A DNA stretch of 26,379 bases. Source: JBCCCJ01 sp039029315. Lineage in GTDB: Bacteria > Bacteroidota > Bacteroidia > J057. The notes beneath the pieces are model-generated. The model was not told where the DNA came from, searched no databases, and saw only the letters and a list, made by a program, of their open reading frames with translations. Below, one piece after another: positions 1 to 7,757 of the stretch; positions within the stretch are counted from its first letter, which is position 1; each line of letters begins with the position of its first letter. Where the stretch lies: positions 1 through 26,379 of the forward strand of contig JBCCGK010000139.1 in NCBI GenBank assembly GCA_039029315.1, read 5' to 3'. The translations under genes were made by a program, and so were the position numbers.

Positions 1-100
1 CATCACCCAAAAACAGCGAAGTTAATTAATTCAAAAAGACGGTTTCCAGAGCATATGGGAGGATTTTTCTCCTATAAAAAATGGCCAAAGTCAAACTAAG
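1..100. repeat. Inverted copy (left) of repeat family A
   Basis: These 100 bases are the reverse complement of 7162-7261, with five mismatches by hand alignment and no gaps. Identity stops abruptly at base 100, at the CTAAG end. The start of the window cuts the copy: its partner continues for another ~233 bp, so the rest should lie upstream of base 1. The inner end, read on the minus strand, is CTTAGTTTGACTTTGGCCA, the terminal inverted repeat of element A with one changed base. No coding content. Confidence 0.9.
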
Positions 101-106
101 TATTTG

Positions 107-222
107 GACACAATTATTTGTGAGGGATATAGTGGGCATAGGGGAAATATGGGAGAACTCTTACCAATCAAGCCAGTATATCCCCTATTTCCCTTATACC
201 CAAAATCAAAACTAATATTGTC
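107..222. repeat. Imperfect ~115-bp palindrome
   Basis: The two halves (about 107-153 and 179-222) are imperfect reverse complements, starting GGACA and ending TGTCC, with a shared core around GGGAAATA. A further perfect 10-bp pair, 171-180 and 231-240 (AGCCAGTATA / TATACTGGCT), overlaps it. It sits seven bases inside the left family A repeat. It may be a further small mobile palindrome or a structured leader. I see no gene in 1-391; bases 241-391 are plain sequence upstream of the cupin gene with no clear promoter. Confidence 0.6.
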
Positions 223-391
223 CACCCACTTATACTGGCTGGATTGGAGGAGACTACTTCAGGCTGAAGCCCGGAAAAGAGAAAATTTTTCCCTGATCAA
301 AGCTGTGTGCAGACTTTTCATTTTGGTGATCTGACTTTACCTTACCAGCCATATTTCTCCTGTCAATCAATTTCGCCAAACTGAGTACCAC

Positions 392-883
392 ATGAGCAAC
401 AACAGCTGGGCTTTGCCGCCTTTTGCCAAAGAAGACATGATCTTTGATGCCATCCCTGAAGATGAACGCGTCTGGGTTCCGCAAGCTCCGAATATCTGGT
501 TTCGCCCCTTATTGCTGGATACAGTTGGGGGAAGATGGTTCAATCTGCTTAAAGTTCGCCGATCCGGGGTGTTGAGTAGACATCGCCACCCAGCGCCCGT
601 TTTCGGTTATGTCATCAAGGGACACTGGCACTATTTGGAGCACGATTTTGTCGCTTCCCCTGGAAAATTCCTCTTCGAACCACCTGGCGAAACCCATACC
701 CTCGTGGTAAACAGCGATGAGGAGATGATCACGATGTTCAATGTCAATGGCGCGATGGTCTATGTGGATGAAAATGGCAAGGCCATTGGGTATGAGGATG
801 TCTTTACCAAAATAGAGATGTGCATCGCTCATTATGAGGAAGTCGGATTGGGAAAGGATTTTGTTGCGCAATTCGTTCGTTGA
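392..883 (+). CDS. Cupin-domain protein, 2,4'-dihydroxyacetophenone dioxygenase-like
   Basis: A 163-residue single-domain cupin with no signal peptide, so cytoplasmic. The beta-barrel core runs roughly from residue 45 to 125. Likely metal ligands are His64 and His66 (in RHRHPAP), Glu83 (in HYLEHD) and His102 (in PPGETHTL); this pattern matches the 2,4'-dihydroxyacetophenone dioxygenase type of cupin better than the short KdgF type. Members of that family bind iron and can cleave carbon-carbon bonds, but many relatives in sugar-degradation loci have unknown substrates. It is followed after one base by the SDR gene, so the two are almost certainly co-transcribed and may act on the same metabolite. 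The start at 392 is the first ATG that keeps the whole domain. Family assignment is good; the reaction is not established. Confidence 0.8.
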   Translation: MSNNSWALPPFAKEDMIFDAIPEDERVWVPQAPNIWFRPLLLDTVGGRWFNLLKVRRSGVLSRHRHPAPVFGYVIKGHWHYLEHDFVASPGKFLFEPPGETHTLVVNSDEEMITMFNVNGAMVYVDENGKAIGYEDVFTKIEMCIAHYEEVGLGKDFVAQFVR

Positions 884-884
884 T

Positions 885-1655
885 ATGGGAGTCTTGAATA
901 CATTTGACCTAATAGGAAAAGTCGCTCTGCTTACTGGCGGAGCGAGGGGACTGGGGCAAGCGATGGCAATTGGATTGGCAGAGGCTGGGGCTGATGTGTG
1001 TGTGCTAGACCGAGATGATGTCACAGAGACTTGCAAACGGATTGAGCAAACAGGGAGAAAAGCAGTGGGCATACGAGAAGATCTTTCCGGCCTTTCACCT
1101 GAATCGGCTCAGTCGATCCTGGCAGCATGTGCCGCTGCTTTGGGAGAGCTCGATATCCTGATCAACAATGCCGGGATCATCCGGCGGGCGCCAGCAATCG
1201 CGTTTCCTGAAGAGGATTGGCGACAAGTGCTCGATATTCACCTGAATGCTACCTTTTTCCTGTCGCAGGCTGCTGCCAATGTGTTTGTTCATCACCATAA
1301 ACCTGGCAAAATCATCAATATTGCTTCGATGCTCTCCTTTCAGGGGGGACTGACTGTGCCTTCCTATACAGCAGCCAAGAGTGCAATCCTTGGTCTGACC
1401 AAAGCCCTGGCCAACGAATGGGCTGCTAAAGGCATCAATGTCAATGCCATTGCGCCGGGATATTTCACCACAGAGGTAACGGCCGGGATTCGATCAGATC
1501 CTGTTAGAAATCAAGCGATTTTGAATCGGATTCCGGCTGGCGAATGGGGAGATCCCAATGCCCTGAAAGGAACAATTGTCTATCTGGCTTCAGCTGCCTC
1601 CGACTATGTTCACGGCACGGTAGTTCCTGTAGACGGGGGATGGCTGGCGAACTGA
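885..1655 (+). CDS. SDR-family oxidoreductase, KduD / 2-deoxy-D-gluconate 3-dehydrogenase-like
   Basis: A 256-residue classical short-chain dehydrogenase. It has the nucleotide-binding TGGARGLG at residues 17-24, NNAG at 94-97, and catalytic Ser148, Tyr161 and Lys165 (YTAAK). The segment around IASMLSFQGG, the stretch LANEWAAKGINVNAIAPGY and the ending VVPVDGGWLA are typical of KduD-type enzymes, which reduce or oxidise keto-deoxy-uronates with NAD(P). An in-frame ATG exists at 834, but it lies inside the cupin gene and adds 17 non-homologous residues; 885, one base after the cupin stop, gives the normal family length. The pairing with the cupin and the downstream sulfatase suggests uronate catabolism, which is inference. 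Sure of the SDR family, moderately sure of the KduD-like group. Confidence 0.85.
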   Translation: MGVLNTFDLIGKVALLTGGARGLGQAMAIGLAEAGADVCVLDRDDVTETCKRIEQTGRKAVGIREDLSGLSPESAQSILAACAAALGELDILINNAGIIRRAPAIAFPEEDWRQVLDIHLNATFFLSQAAANVFVHHHKPGKIINIASMLSFQGGLTVPSYTAAKSAILGLTKALANEWAAKGINVNAIAPGYFTTEVTAGIRSDPVRNQAILNRIPAGEWGDPNALKGTIVYLASAASDYVHGTVVPVDGGWLAN

Positions 1656-1847
1656 GATGGCATGCAAAGAAGAAAGAAGGAAGAAAATCGATTACTTTTG
1701 CCAAGGAAAATTAGTCTTCCTCTGGGCAAAGATATTCTTGCGACTTGCTACCAAAGGTTGGAAGAGAGAGGAAATCGTATAAATTGATAGATGGAGGAAG
1801 TTACTCAGTGAGGCGGGGAATGGCACAGAACGTTTGATCAAGAGAAC

Positions 1848-3362
1848 ATGAAAAATCAATGGGGTACCATCTTGCTCATTGCCATCTGTTATGTGGGCAT
1901 GAGTTGCAACAGGACAGCCAAACAGGAAAGAGAAAGGTTGCCAAAACCGAACATCCTGTTGTTGATGTCCGACAATCATTATGTGGATCATTTGGGATGT
2001 TATGGAGATCCTGTGGTGAAAACGCCTACGATTGATCGCCTTGCAAAAGAAGGTGTACGCTTTACCCATGCGTTTTGTGGGTCTCCATCCTGTACGCCAG
2101 CCAGATCTGCTTTGCTGGCGGGGCAAGACATTTGGCGGTTGGGAGAAGGGGGAAACTTGTGGAGCACCCTGGCTGACAGCATTCCGATCTATACGGATCT
2201 GTTAGAGGAGATTGGGTATCATGTCGGCCATGATCGAAAAGGCTGGGGACCCGGAGATTTTGCTGCAGGCGGGCGGTCACGGAATCCTGCTGGATATACC
2301 TTTCAGGATTTTGGAGAATTTCTTTCTGCCACTGAGGCTACCGCTCCCTGGTGCTATTGGTTATCTTCCAAAAATCCGCACCGACCATTTACTGAAGGAT
2401 CTGGCATTGCTTCAGGGATGGACCCCAATCAGGTGGTTGTGCCGCCTTATCTGCCAGATGTCGCAGAAGTTCGCTCAGACATTTGCGATTATTATCACGA
2501 AATTCAAGACTTTGACCGGGAAGTAGCTGAGGCAATCGCTTTGGTGAAAGAAAGAGGAGAACTAGACAGGACAGTGATCATGATTTGTGGGGACAATGGA
2601 TGGATGATGCCTCGTGGTTTGGCGAACTTGTATGATTTTGGGACAAGGGTTCCCCTGATTATTTCCTGGCCGGACAAATTCCCTTCCGGCCGTGTCGTAT
2701 CAGACTTTGTCAGTCTCAATGATTTGGCTCCAACCATTCTGGAATTGGCAGGCTTGCCCATCCCCTCAGAGATGACAGCCCAATCCCTGACCTCTATCCT
2801 CCATTCTGAAAAGGAGGGCCAAATCGAAACAAACAGAGATTTCATCGTCACGGCTCGTGAACGTCATGCCCTCGTCCGAAAGGGAGGACTCGGCTATCCC
2901 GGAAGAGCCATTCGCACCAAGGATTTTTTGTATATCCACAACATCACACCAGATCGTTGGCCTGCGGGTGACCCGCCACTCTTTGGAGACATTGACTTGC
3001 ATATGCTGCATAAGCCCACGCCGACCAAGGAGTACATGATGGAGTTCAAGGATCGAAAGTCTGTCTGGCATCTGTACGAAATGGCCTTCCTCAAACGAGC
3101 TGAGGAAGAATTGTTTGATTTGCGAACAGATCCCTATCAGATGAAGAATCTGGCATACGATCCAACCTATCAATCAGCCAAAGAAGCCCTCAAATTGCAG
3201 TTGCAGACTTATCTGACGGATACCAAAGATCCGCGGGTGCTTGGACAGCCTGCTCTCTGGGACGAATACCATTATTACAAAGACAAAGATTGGGTCGGAA
3301 CCCCGCGCAAGGAAGCCCAGGAGAAGTTTGGCTTAAAGGCGGAGTACTCTTATCGGAAGTGA
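1848..3362 (+). CDS. Lipoprotein sulfatase, heparan N-sulfatase (sulfamidase)-like
   Basis: A 504-residue type I sulfatase with a lipoprotein signal peptide; the lipobox ends VGMSC with lipidated Cys20, so it is probably anchored in the outer membrane facing the periplasm or outside. The formylglycine motif is C82-T-P-A-R86, the cysteine form that needs a formylglycine-generating enzyme. Metal and substrate residues visible are Asp42, Asp249-Asn250 (GDNGW), Lys175 and His178 (KNPHRPF). The stretch EEGGNLW-like / RKGWGPGDFAAGGR is characteristic of the sulfamidase-like group that removes N-sulfate from glucosamine. Odd point: the usual second metal Asp of the N-terminal DD pair is Asn43. It lies 192 bp after the SDR gene on the same strand, so it may share the transcript or have its own promoter. 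Converges with the next gene. Confidence 0.9.
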   Translation: MKNQWGTILLIAICYVGMSCNRTAKQERERLPKPNILLLMSDNHYVDHLGCYGDPVVKTPTIDRLAKEGVRFTHAFCGSPSCTPARSALLAGQDIWRLGEGGNLWSTLADSIPIYTDLLEEIGYHVGHDRKGWGPGDFAAGGRSRNPAGYTFQDFGEFLSATEATAPWCYWLSSKNPHRPFTEGSGIASGMDPNQVVVPPYLPDVAEVRSDICDYYHEIQDFDREVAEAIALVKERGELDRTVIMICGDNGWMMPRGLANLYDFGTRVPLIISWPDKFPSGRVVSDFVSLNDLAPTILELAGLPIPSEMTAQSLTSILHSEKEGQIETNRDFIVTARERHALVRKGGLGYPGRAIRTKDFLYIHNITPDRWPAGDPPLFGDIDLHMLHKPTPTKEYMMEFKDRKSVWHLYEMAFLKRAEEELFDLRTDPYQMKNLAYDPTYQSAKEALKLQLQTYLTDTKDPRVLGQPALWDEYHYYKDKDWVGTPRKEAQEKFGLKAEYSYRK

Positions 3363-3407
3363 AGCAAGGAGTGGAAGGATTGGCATGGATGGAGGAAGCT
3401 CCTTAAC

Positions 3408-4529
3408 CTACAAACTCTCCAGTAACTCCTTGGCACGTTCATTATTGGGATTGTATTCCAGTGCAGTTGCCAAGGCACGTTTGGCAGCAGGAGTATCGCC
3501 TCTCTCCTTGTAGATCTGCCCCAACATGGCATGCGTACGTGAAAAGGGATAAAAATCCTCAAGACTTAAGTGGAGAATTCTGATTGCATCATCAGAACGA
3601 TCTTCTTCCATCAAGTCGGAGGCGACACGCAGGAATTCTTCAGGCAGGACCTGATAGCGAAAATAGACATCTTCTTCCTGCATCAGGTGGTGGTAGGCGG
3701 CGATAGCTGAATCAACACCCTGTGCCGCAATAGCATCTGATAATACATCTGCCAAGGACAAAAGAGGATGATTTTTGTTGGGATCATCACTGAACACCTT
3801 CTGTAGATAATGAGTACTCAGTCCATAAAATGCTGGACTTCCATCATTCGGATTGACAGAAGTCCCACTGAGGATGCCTACTACATAGCCCAATGAATCG
3901 ATTAAGGGCGATCCACTTGCCCCATTGACCTTCGCATCTGGATCATCTATTGAAAAGACAATTCTATTGCCCCGGGCGCTTAAAACCTTTGCCCGCCCAA
4001 TGAGGCAATCTGTTTCCTCATAAGGGCAGCCTGCATAATAGAGGGATTCGCCTGCTACCAATTGTCTGAAAGAGGGGGTAAGTGCCCGAATATTGGGAGA
4101 GGCTGACTGGACAGAAAAGACCAGCCAATCTCTTTGCTGAATGGATTGCTCGCCATATAGTTGCTCAGTAGGATCTGTGTTGATCAGCCGATCTATTCGT
4201 ACAGAATCAGCAAGATTGCCTTTGGGATGCATGATCCATCTCTCCAGATATGGGGTTGGATTGACAACTTTCATCTCTTTAGGGGTAGCGATCCAAAGTA
4301 CATGTTTGGCCGTAACTGCATAGGTTTTTTGTTGATAATTGAGCAAGAATCCACTACCTGCATACGCAAAGGAAGGATGAACATATTGTTCTCCATTTTG
4401 GTACCAAACCTCATTTATCATGGCAATTTGGGGCCATTTGTCAGGAGAATTCTGAACCCAGGCATTGTAGGAAGGGGCGTTGCAGGAGAGAATGTACAGA
4501 CAGCAGAAGACAAGCAACAGATGTTTCAT
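3408..4529 (-). CDS. Lipoprotein with trypsin-like serine protease domain and C-terminal TPRs
   Basis: A 373-residue lipoprotein (lipobox ILSC, Cys16). Residues ~50-245 form a chymotrypsin/DegP-type protease domain: His76 in VTAKHV, Asp134 in QRDWLV and Ser205 in NGASGSPL make a complete catalytic triad. Residues ~285-373 are two or three TPR-like helical repeats, ending in an ALEYNPNNERAKELL helix. There is no PDZ domain, so it is not a DegP/HtrA orthologue. The TPR tail probably binds a partner or substrate. It is transcribed toward the sulfatase (45 bp between stops) and divergently from the permease at 4694 (~164 bp between starts). Function beyond surface or periplasmic proteolysis is not known. 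Confidence 0.8.
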   Translation of the reverse strand: MKHLLLVFCCLYILSCNAPSYNAWVQNSPDKWPQIAMINEVWYQNGEQYVHPSFAYAGSGFLLNYQQKTYAVTAKHVLWIATPKEMKVVNPTPYLERWIMHPKGNLADSVRIDRLINTDPTEQLYGEQSIQQRDWLVFSVQSASPNIRALTPSFRQLVAGESLYYAGCPYEETDCLIGRAKVLSARGNRIVFSIDDPDAKVNGASGSPLIDSLGYVVGILSGTSVNPNDGSPAFYGLSTHYLQKVFSDDPNKNHPLLSLADVLSDAIAAQGVDSAIAAYHHLMQEEDVYFRYQVLPEEFLRVASDLMEEDRSDDAIRILHLSLEDFYPFSRTHAMLGQIYKERGDTPAAKRALATALEYNPNNERAKELLESL

Positions 4530-4693
4530 TCGGAGATTTTTTCATTGTTGAGTCTCTGAAAATACTCAATCCTGAGCAGGGCTGTGCTTCCAGAATTGCG
4601 GAAAGTAAAATTTGCAAGTTCTGGCTTCTGATTCACAAAAAGGGATTGTATACTGCATTTGTGTTATCCTGCTACCTATCTAGTCTCCTAACT

Positions 4694-7150
4694 ATGCTGC
4701 GTAACAATCTAAAAATCTTCCTGCGGACCTTTTGGAAACACAAATTGTTTACCATCATCAATGTCCTGGGGCTGGCCATAGGGATGAGTTGTTGTTTTTT
4801 GATTCTGATGTTTGTGATGGATGAGTTTAGGTATGACAATTTTCATAAGAAAACAGACCGAATCTATCGCTTGAATTATTCTCCCAATATCCAGAATTCT
4901 GCGAATCAGGTTGCACGAATTCCTCCCCCCATTGCGCCCCTGTTGCTAGAAAATTTTCCTGAAATGGAGGGGGTTGCCAGGATGTATTTGAGAAGTGCAA
5001 CGGTGGAGATCAAACAAGAACAATCCTCCCAAAAATTTGAGGTCGAACAAATCTTTTTTGCCGATTCGGGCCTGAGTGAGATTTTTAGTTTTTCGACCTT
5101 GATTGGGGATGTGTCGAAAGCGCTCAGGACCCCAGCGGCTGTTATTTTGAGTAGAGAGACCGCCATTCGCTTATATGGATCAGTGGAAGATGCCATCAAT
5201 CAGATCTTACTCATCAAAAGTCACTACCCCTTTCAAGTCATGGCAGTCGTGGAGGATTATCCCCCCAATTCCCATTGGCACTTTGATATGTTGGCCCCTT
5301 ACCAGAATATGTTTGAGATAGAAGGGGAAAAGATTGGTGCAATCCTGCGAGACAATCTTTCCAGAAACTGGATCATCACACATAGCTATACGTATGTTCT
5401 GCTGAAAGAAGGGTTTTCTCCCGAGTCAGTCAATGAGGGATTTACAGACTTTTTGCAAGCCCATTCCCACGAACGCTTTCGTGACAATCAACGGCTACAG
5501 CTTCAGGCGCTTCTGGACATTCATTTGGATTCAACCGTTGGGATTGCACCGGAACCGCCCGGAAACAGTACCTATGTCTATCTATTCCTTCATGTCGCCT
5601 TCATCATTCTGCTCATTGCCTGCATCAATTTCGTCAATCTCTCGACGGCTTCCTCTTTGCCAAGAGCAAAAGAAATCGGGATCCGCAAAGTCTTGGGAGC
5701 GAGTCGTATGCATATCGTTCGACAATTTCTGTTCGAAACCTTTCTGATGAGTTTTCTGGCTTTGATTGTGGCCATTTGTCTGGTAGAAATCAGTTTGCCC
5801 TTCCTGAATGCCATGATCAACAAAGAATTGTCCTTCGGCTCGTTTGACCAATGGCAATTAGGCGGTGGACTCTTGCTCATTTTCATTTTGACAGGTCTTC
5901 TGGCCGGGACCTATCCTGCCTTTTTTGTCAGCCGATTTCAACCCATTACAGCCTTGAAAACCCGCATGATTCAACAGGGGACCAAAGGCAAGTTTTTGCG
6001 CAAAACCCTCATTGGGATTCAACTGCTGACCTCACTCGGCTTGATTGCGGCCACGACCATTGTCTACCGACAACTACAAATGGTCAAGAACCAGCCATTG
6101 GGATTTCAGGAAGAACATATGCTCACTTTGCCACTGTTTAGCCCAAACTTTAATTCTGTCTTTGGCGGGGTCGATGGGCAATTGCGCAAGACCATGAATG
6201 CGTTCGAAGGTGAAATGCTGAAACATTCGCGTATAGATGCAATAACCCTGTCTTCCAGTCTGCCTGCCACCGGCCTGGTTCATCGCAACTTCAATGTAGA
6301 AGGAATGGCCCCGGACGAACGACTCGTCGTTGCCACAATCTCTGTGGATTATGATTTTTCAGAAACCTACGAATTGGAACTGCTTGCCGGAAGAGATTTT
6401 GACGTTTCCTTTGGGACAGATCATGAGAAGGCCTTTGTCATCAATGAAACGGCAGTAAAGTTTTTTGGGTGGGCAAGCATAGAGGAGGCCGTGGGAAAAG
6501 CCATCAATATGGAAGGTCGAAAAGGCTATGTCGTTGGAGTTCTGCGGGATTTTCATCACAAGAGCCTGAGGTCTCCCATTGATGCGCTGGTCCTCTATGT
6601 GTCCCCGGGAAATTTTACAACTTTTTCTCTTCATATTCATGGAGAAGAAATCCCCGGAACCCTGGCCTTTATTGAAAAGAAGTGGAATGAATTCTTTCCA
6701 AGCAAAGTGTTTGAATACCAATTTTTGGAAGATGAAATCCAGGAAACCTACGAATCTGACCAGCGTCTTGGGATGATCATTAGTTTTTTTGCCCTCCTAG
6801 CCATCTTGATATCCTGTGTCGGTTTATATGGGTTGGTGAGCTACACCGCCCAGCAAAAAACCAAAGAGATCGGTATTCGAAAAATTCTGGGGGCAGCCTC
6901 CTCCCATCTGTTCTACTTGTTGACCAAAGAGTATCTCATCCTGATTCTCCTGGCCTGGTTGTTGGCTATTCCTGTGGTTTGGTGGATCATGGACGATTGG
7001 CTGAGCAATTATGCCTTCCATGTGGATATCAGCATATGGTTGCTTTGCCTGCCGCTTGTGGGGGTCCTCCTGTTGACCCTGTCGACCATTAGCATACAAT
7101 TTATCCGAATATTGATGATCGATCCGGCGGAGCAATTGCGGACAGAGTAG
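4694..7150 (+). CDS. ABC transporter permease, FtsX/MacB type
   Basis: An 818-residue inner-membrane permease with the duplicated MacB/FtsX layout. A first transmembrane helix at about residues 19-41 is followed by a large periplasmic MacB-PCD region. The first FtsX block has EIGIRKVLGAS near residue 327, a second helix and periplasmic domain start near 430, and the second FtsX block has EIGIRKILGA near residue 723. The protein ends DPAEQLRTE, as is usual for this family. An ATG at 4646 would add 16 residues; 4694 starts directly with MLRNNLKIF, the normal beginning. Relatives work with a MacB/LolD-type ATPase as mechanotransmission pumps or lipoprotein/peptide exporters, but no ATPase gene is in this window. 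It is the last gene of the inverted-repeat-bounded cassette; element A starts 11 bp after its stop. Confidence 0.88.
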   Translation: MLRNNLKIFLRTFWKHKLFTIINVLGLAIGMSCCFLILMFVMDEFRYDNFHKKTDRIYRLNYSPNIQNSANQVARIPPPIAPLLLENFPEMEGVARMYLRSATVEIKQEQSSQKFEVEQIFFADSGLSEIFSFSTLIGDVSKALRTPAAVILSRETAIRLYGSVEDAINQILLIKSHYPFQVMAVVEDYPPNSHWHFDMLAPYQNMFEIEGEKIGAILRDNLSRNWIITHSYTYVLLKEGFSPESVNEGFTDFLQAHSHERFRDNQRLQLQALLDIHLDSTVGIAPEPPGNSTYVYLFLHVAFIILLIACINFVNLSTASSLPRAKEIGIRKVLGASRMHIVRQFLFETFLMSFLALIVAICLVEISLPFLNAMINKELSFGSFDQWQLGGGLLLIFILTGLLAGTYPAFFVSRFQPITALKTRMIQQGTKGKFLRKTLIGIQLLTSLGLIAATTIVYRQLQMVKNQPLGFQEEHMLTLPLFSPNFNSVFGGVDGQLRKTMNAFEGEMLKHSRIDAITLSSSLPATGLVHRNFNVEGMAPDERLVVATISVDYDFSETYELELLAGRDFDVSFGTDHEKAFVINETAVKFFGWASIEEAVGKAINMEGRKGYVVGVLRDFHHKSLRSPIDALVLYVSPGNFTTFSLHIHGEEIPGTLAFIEKKWNEFFPSKVFEYQFLEDEIQETYESDQRLGMIISFFALLAILISCVGLYGLVSYTAQQKTKEIGIRKILGAASSHLFYLLTKEYLILILLAWLLAIPVVWWIMDDWLSNYAFHVDISIWLLCLPLVGVLLLTLSTISIQFIRILMIDPAEQLRTE

Positions 7151-7161
7151 GGGGAAGACAT

Positions 7162-7494
7162 CTTAGTTTGACTTTGTCCATTTTTTACAGGAGAAAAATC
7201 CTCCCATATGCTCTGGAAACCGTCTTTTTGAATTAATGAACTTCGCTATTTTTAGGTGATGTTGATTAATTCTCATTGAAAATTTATTCACGACCGTACA
7301 TTTTTTATTTTCCTTTGTTTTTAGATTTCTTTGCAACTTTTTGCCGCCAAAAAGTTGCGCAAAAACCGCCAAAATTCTAAGCCCAACTCCTCTAAGCCGC
7401 CCCAGTTCACCGAATTTTGGGGGCCAGCTCGCCTAAACTGATAAAAGTGTATGAAAGAAATTTGAATTCCCATTTTGGACAAAGTCAAACTTAG
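7162..7494. mobile_element. Non-coding MITE-like element A (333 bp, terminal inverted repeats)
   Basis: The ends are CTTAGTTTGACTTTGTCCA (7162-7180) and TGGACAAAGTCAAACTTAG (7476-7494), inverted repeats matching at 18 of 19 positions; the inner 14 are perfect. The outer CTTAG occurs in the same direction at both ends and may be a target duplication or part of the repeat. Bases 7162-7261 recur inverted at 1-100. Inside are a hairpin with 10-bp perfect arms (7333-7342 / 7349-7358, loop GCCGCC) and a 9-bp pair CCAAAATTC / GAATTTTGG (7369-7377 / 7412-7420). No reading frame of note is present, so if mobile it depends on a transposase elsewhere. Confidence 0.7.
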
Positions 7495-7600
7495 AGACTA
7501 ATGTTTATCACGAATGGTTTTGTAGAGAAAAATTATGTGCAATTAGAGTCAAAAGAGTTGATATCGAATTCCTCTCAAATTCATTCGTGATAATGTCTAC
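7494..7600. repeat. Palindromic element B between elements A and C
   Basis: A perfect 12-bp inverted pair, TTATCACGAATG at 7505-7516 and CATTCGTGATAA at 7582-7593, extends inward and outward with mismatches over about 105 bp. It fills the gap between element A and repeat C exactly. It starts AGAGACT, like the end of repeat C, so B and C may be one larger or nested element. No coding potential seen. Confidence 0.6.
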
Positions 7601-7757
7601 TGTTTAGGAATCTGTGCTGAGAATTTTCATGGTGTATTTTTTTCTCAGGCAAGGCTCTTTTTTGTTCTCATAGTGGTGCTATGAGAACAAAAAAAGCCGC
7701 AGAATGAGGAAAAAAGACGTATACAAAAAATAAGTGACAGATGTTCAAACAGTCTCT
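7596..7757 (-). repeat. Repeat family C, copy 1 (~162 bp)
   Basis: In minus orientation this copy starts AGAGACTGTTTGAACATCTGT and ends near ACAGATTCCTAAACAGTAGA, giving ~21-bp imperfect terminal inverted repeats. Inside is a long hairpin, 7658-7694: a T-run plus GTTCTCATAG, five-base loop, CTATGAGAAC plus an A-run, about 16 bp of stem. A second small hairpin has CTGAG arms at 7617-7648. The T-run precedes and the A-run follows the stem on both strands, so it is not a canonical intrinsic terminator. It overlaps the first base of the response-regulator stop codon. Confidence 0.85.

Noticed and set aside
101..391. Short open frames before the cupin gene on both strands
   Set aside because: They cross the palindrome or lie antisense to the cupin gene, show no domain and no coding-like composition.
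7658..7694. Central hairpin of repeat C as an intrinsic terminator for the response regulator
   Set aside because: On both strands the T-run comes before the stem and the A-run after it, so there is no U-tract following the hairpin. The stem may still affect mRNA ends.
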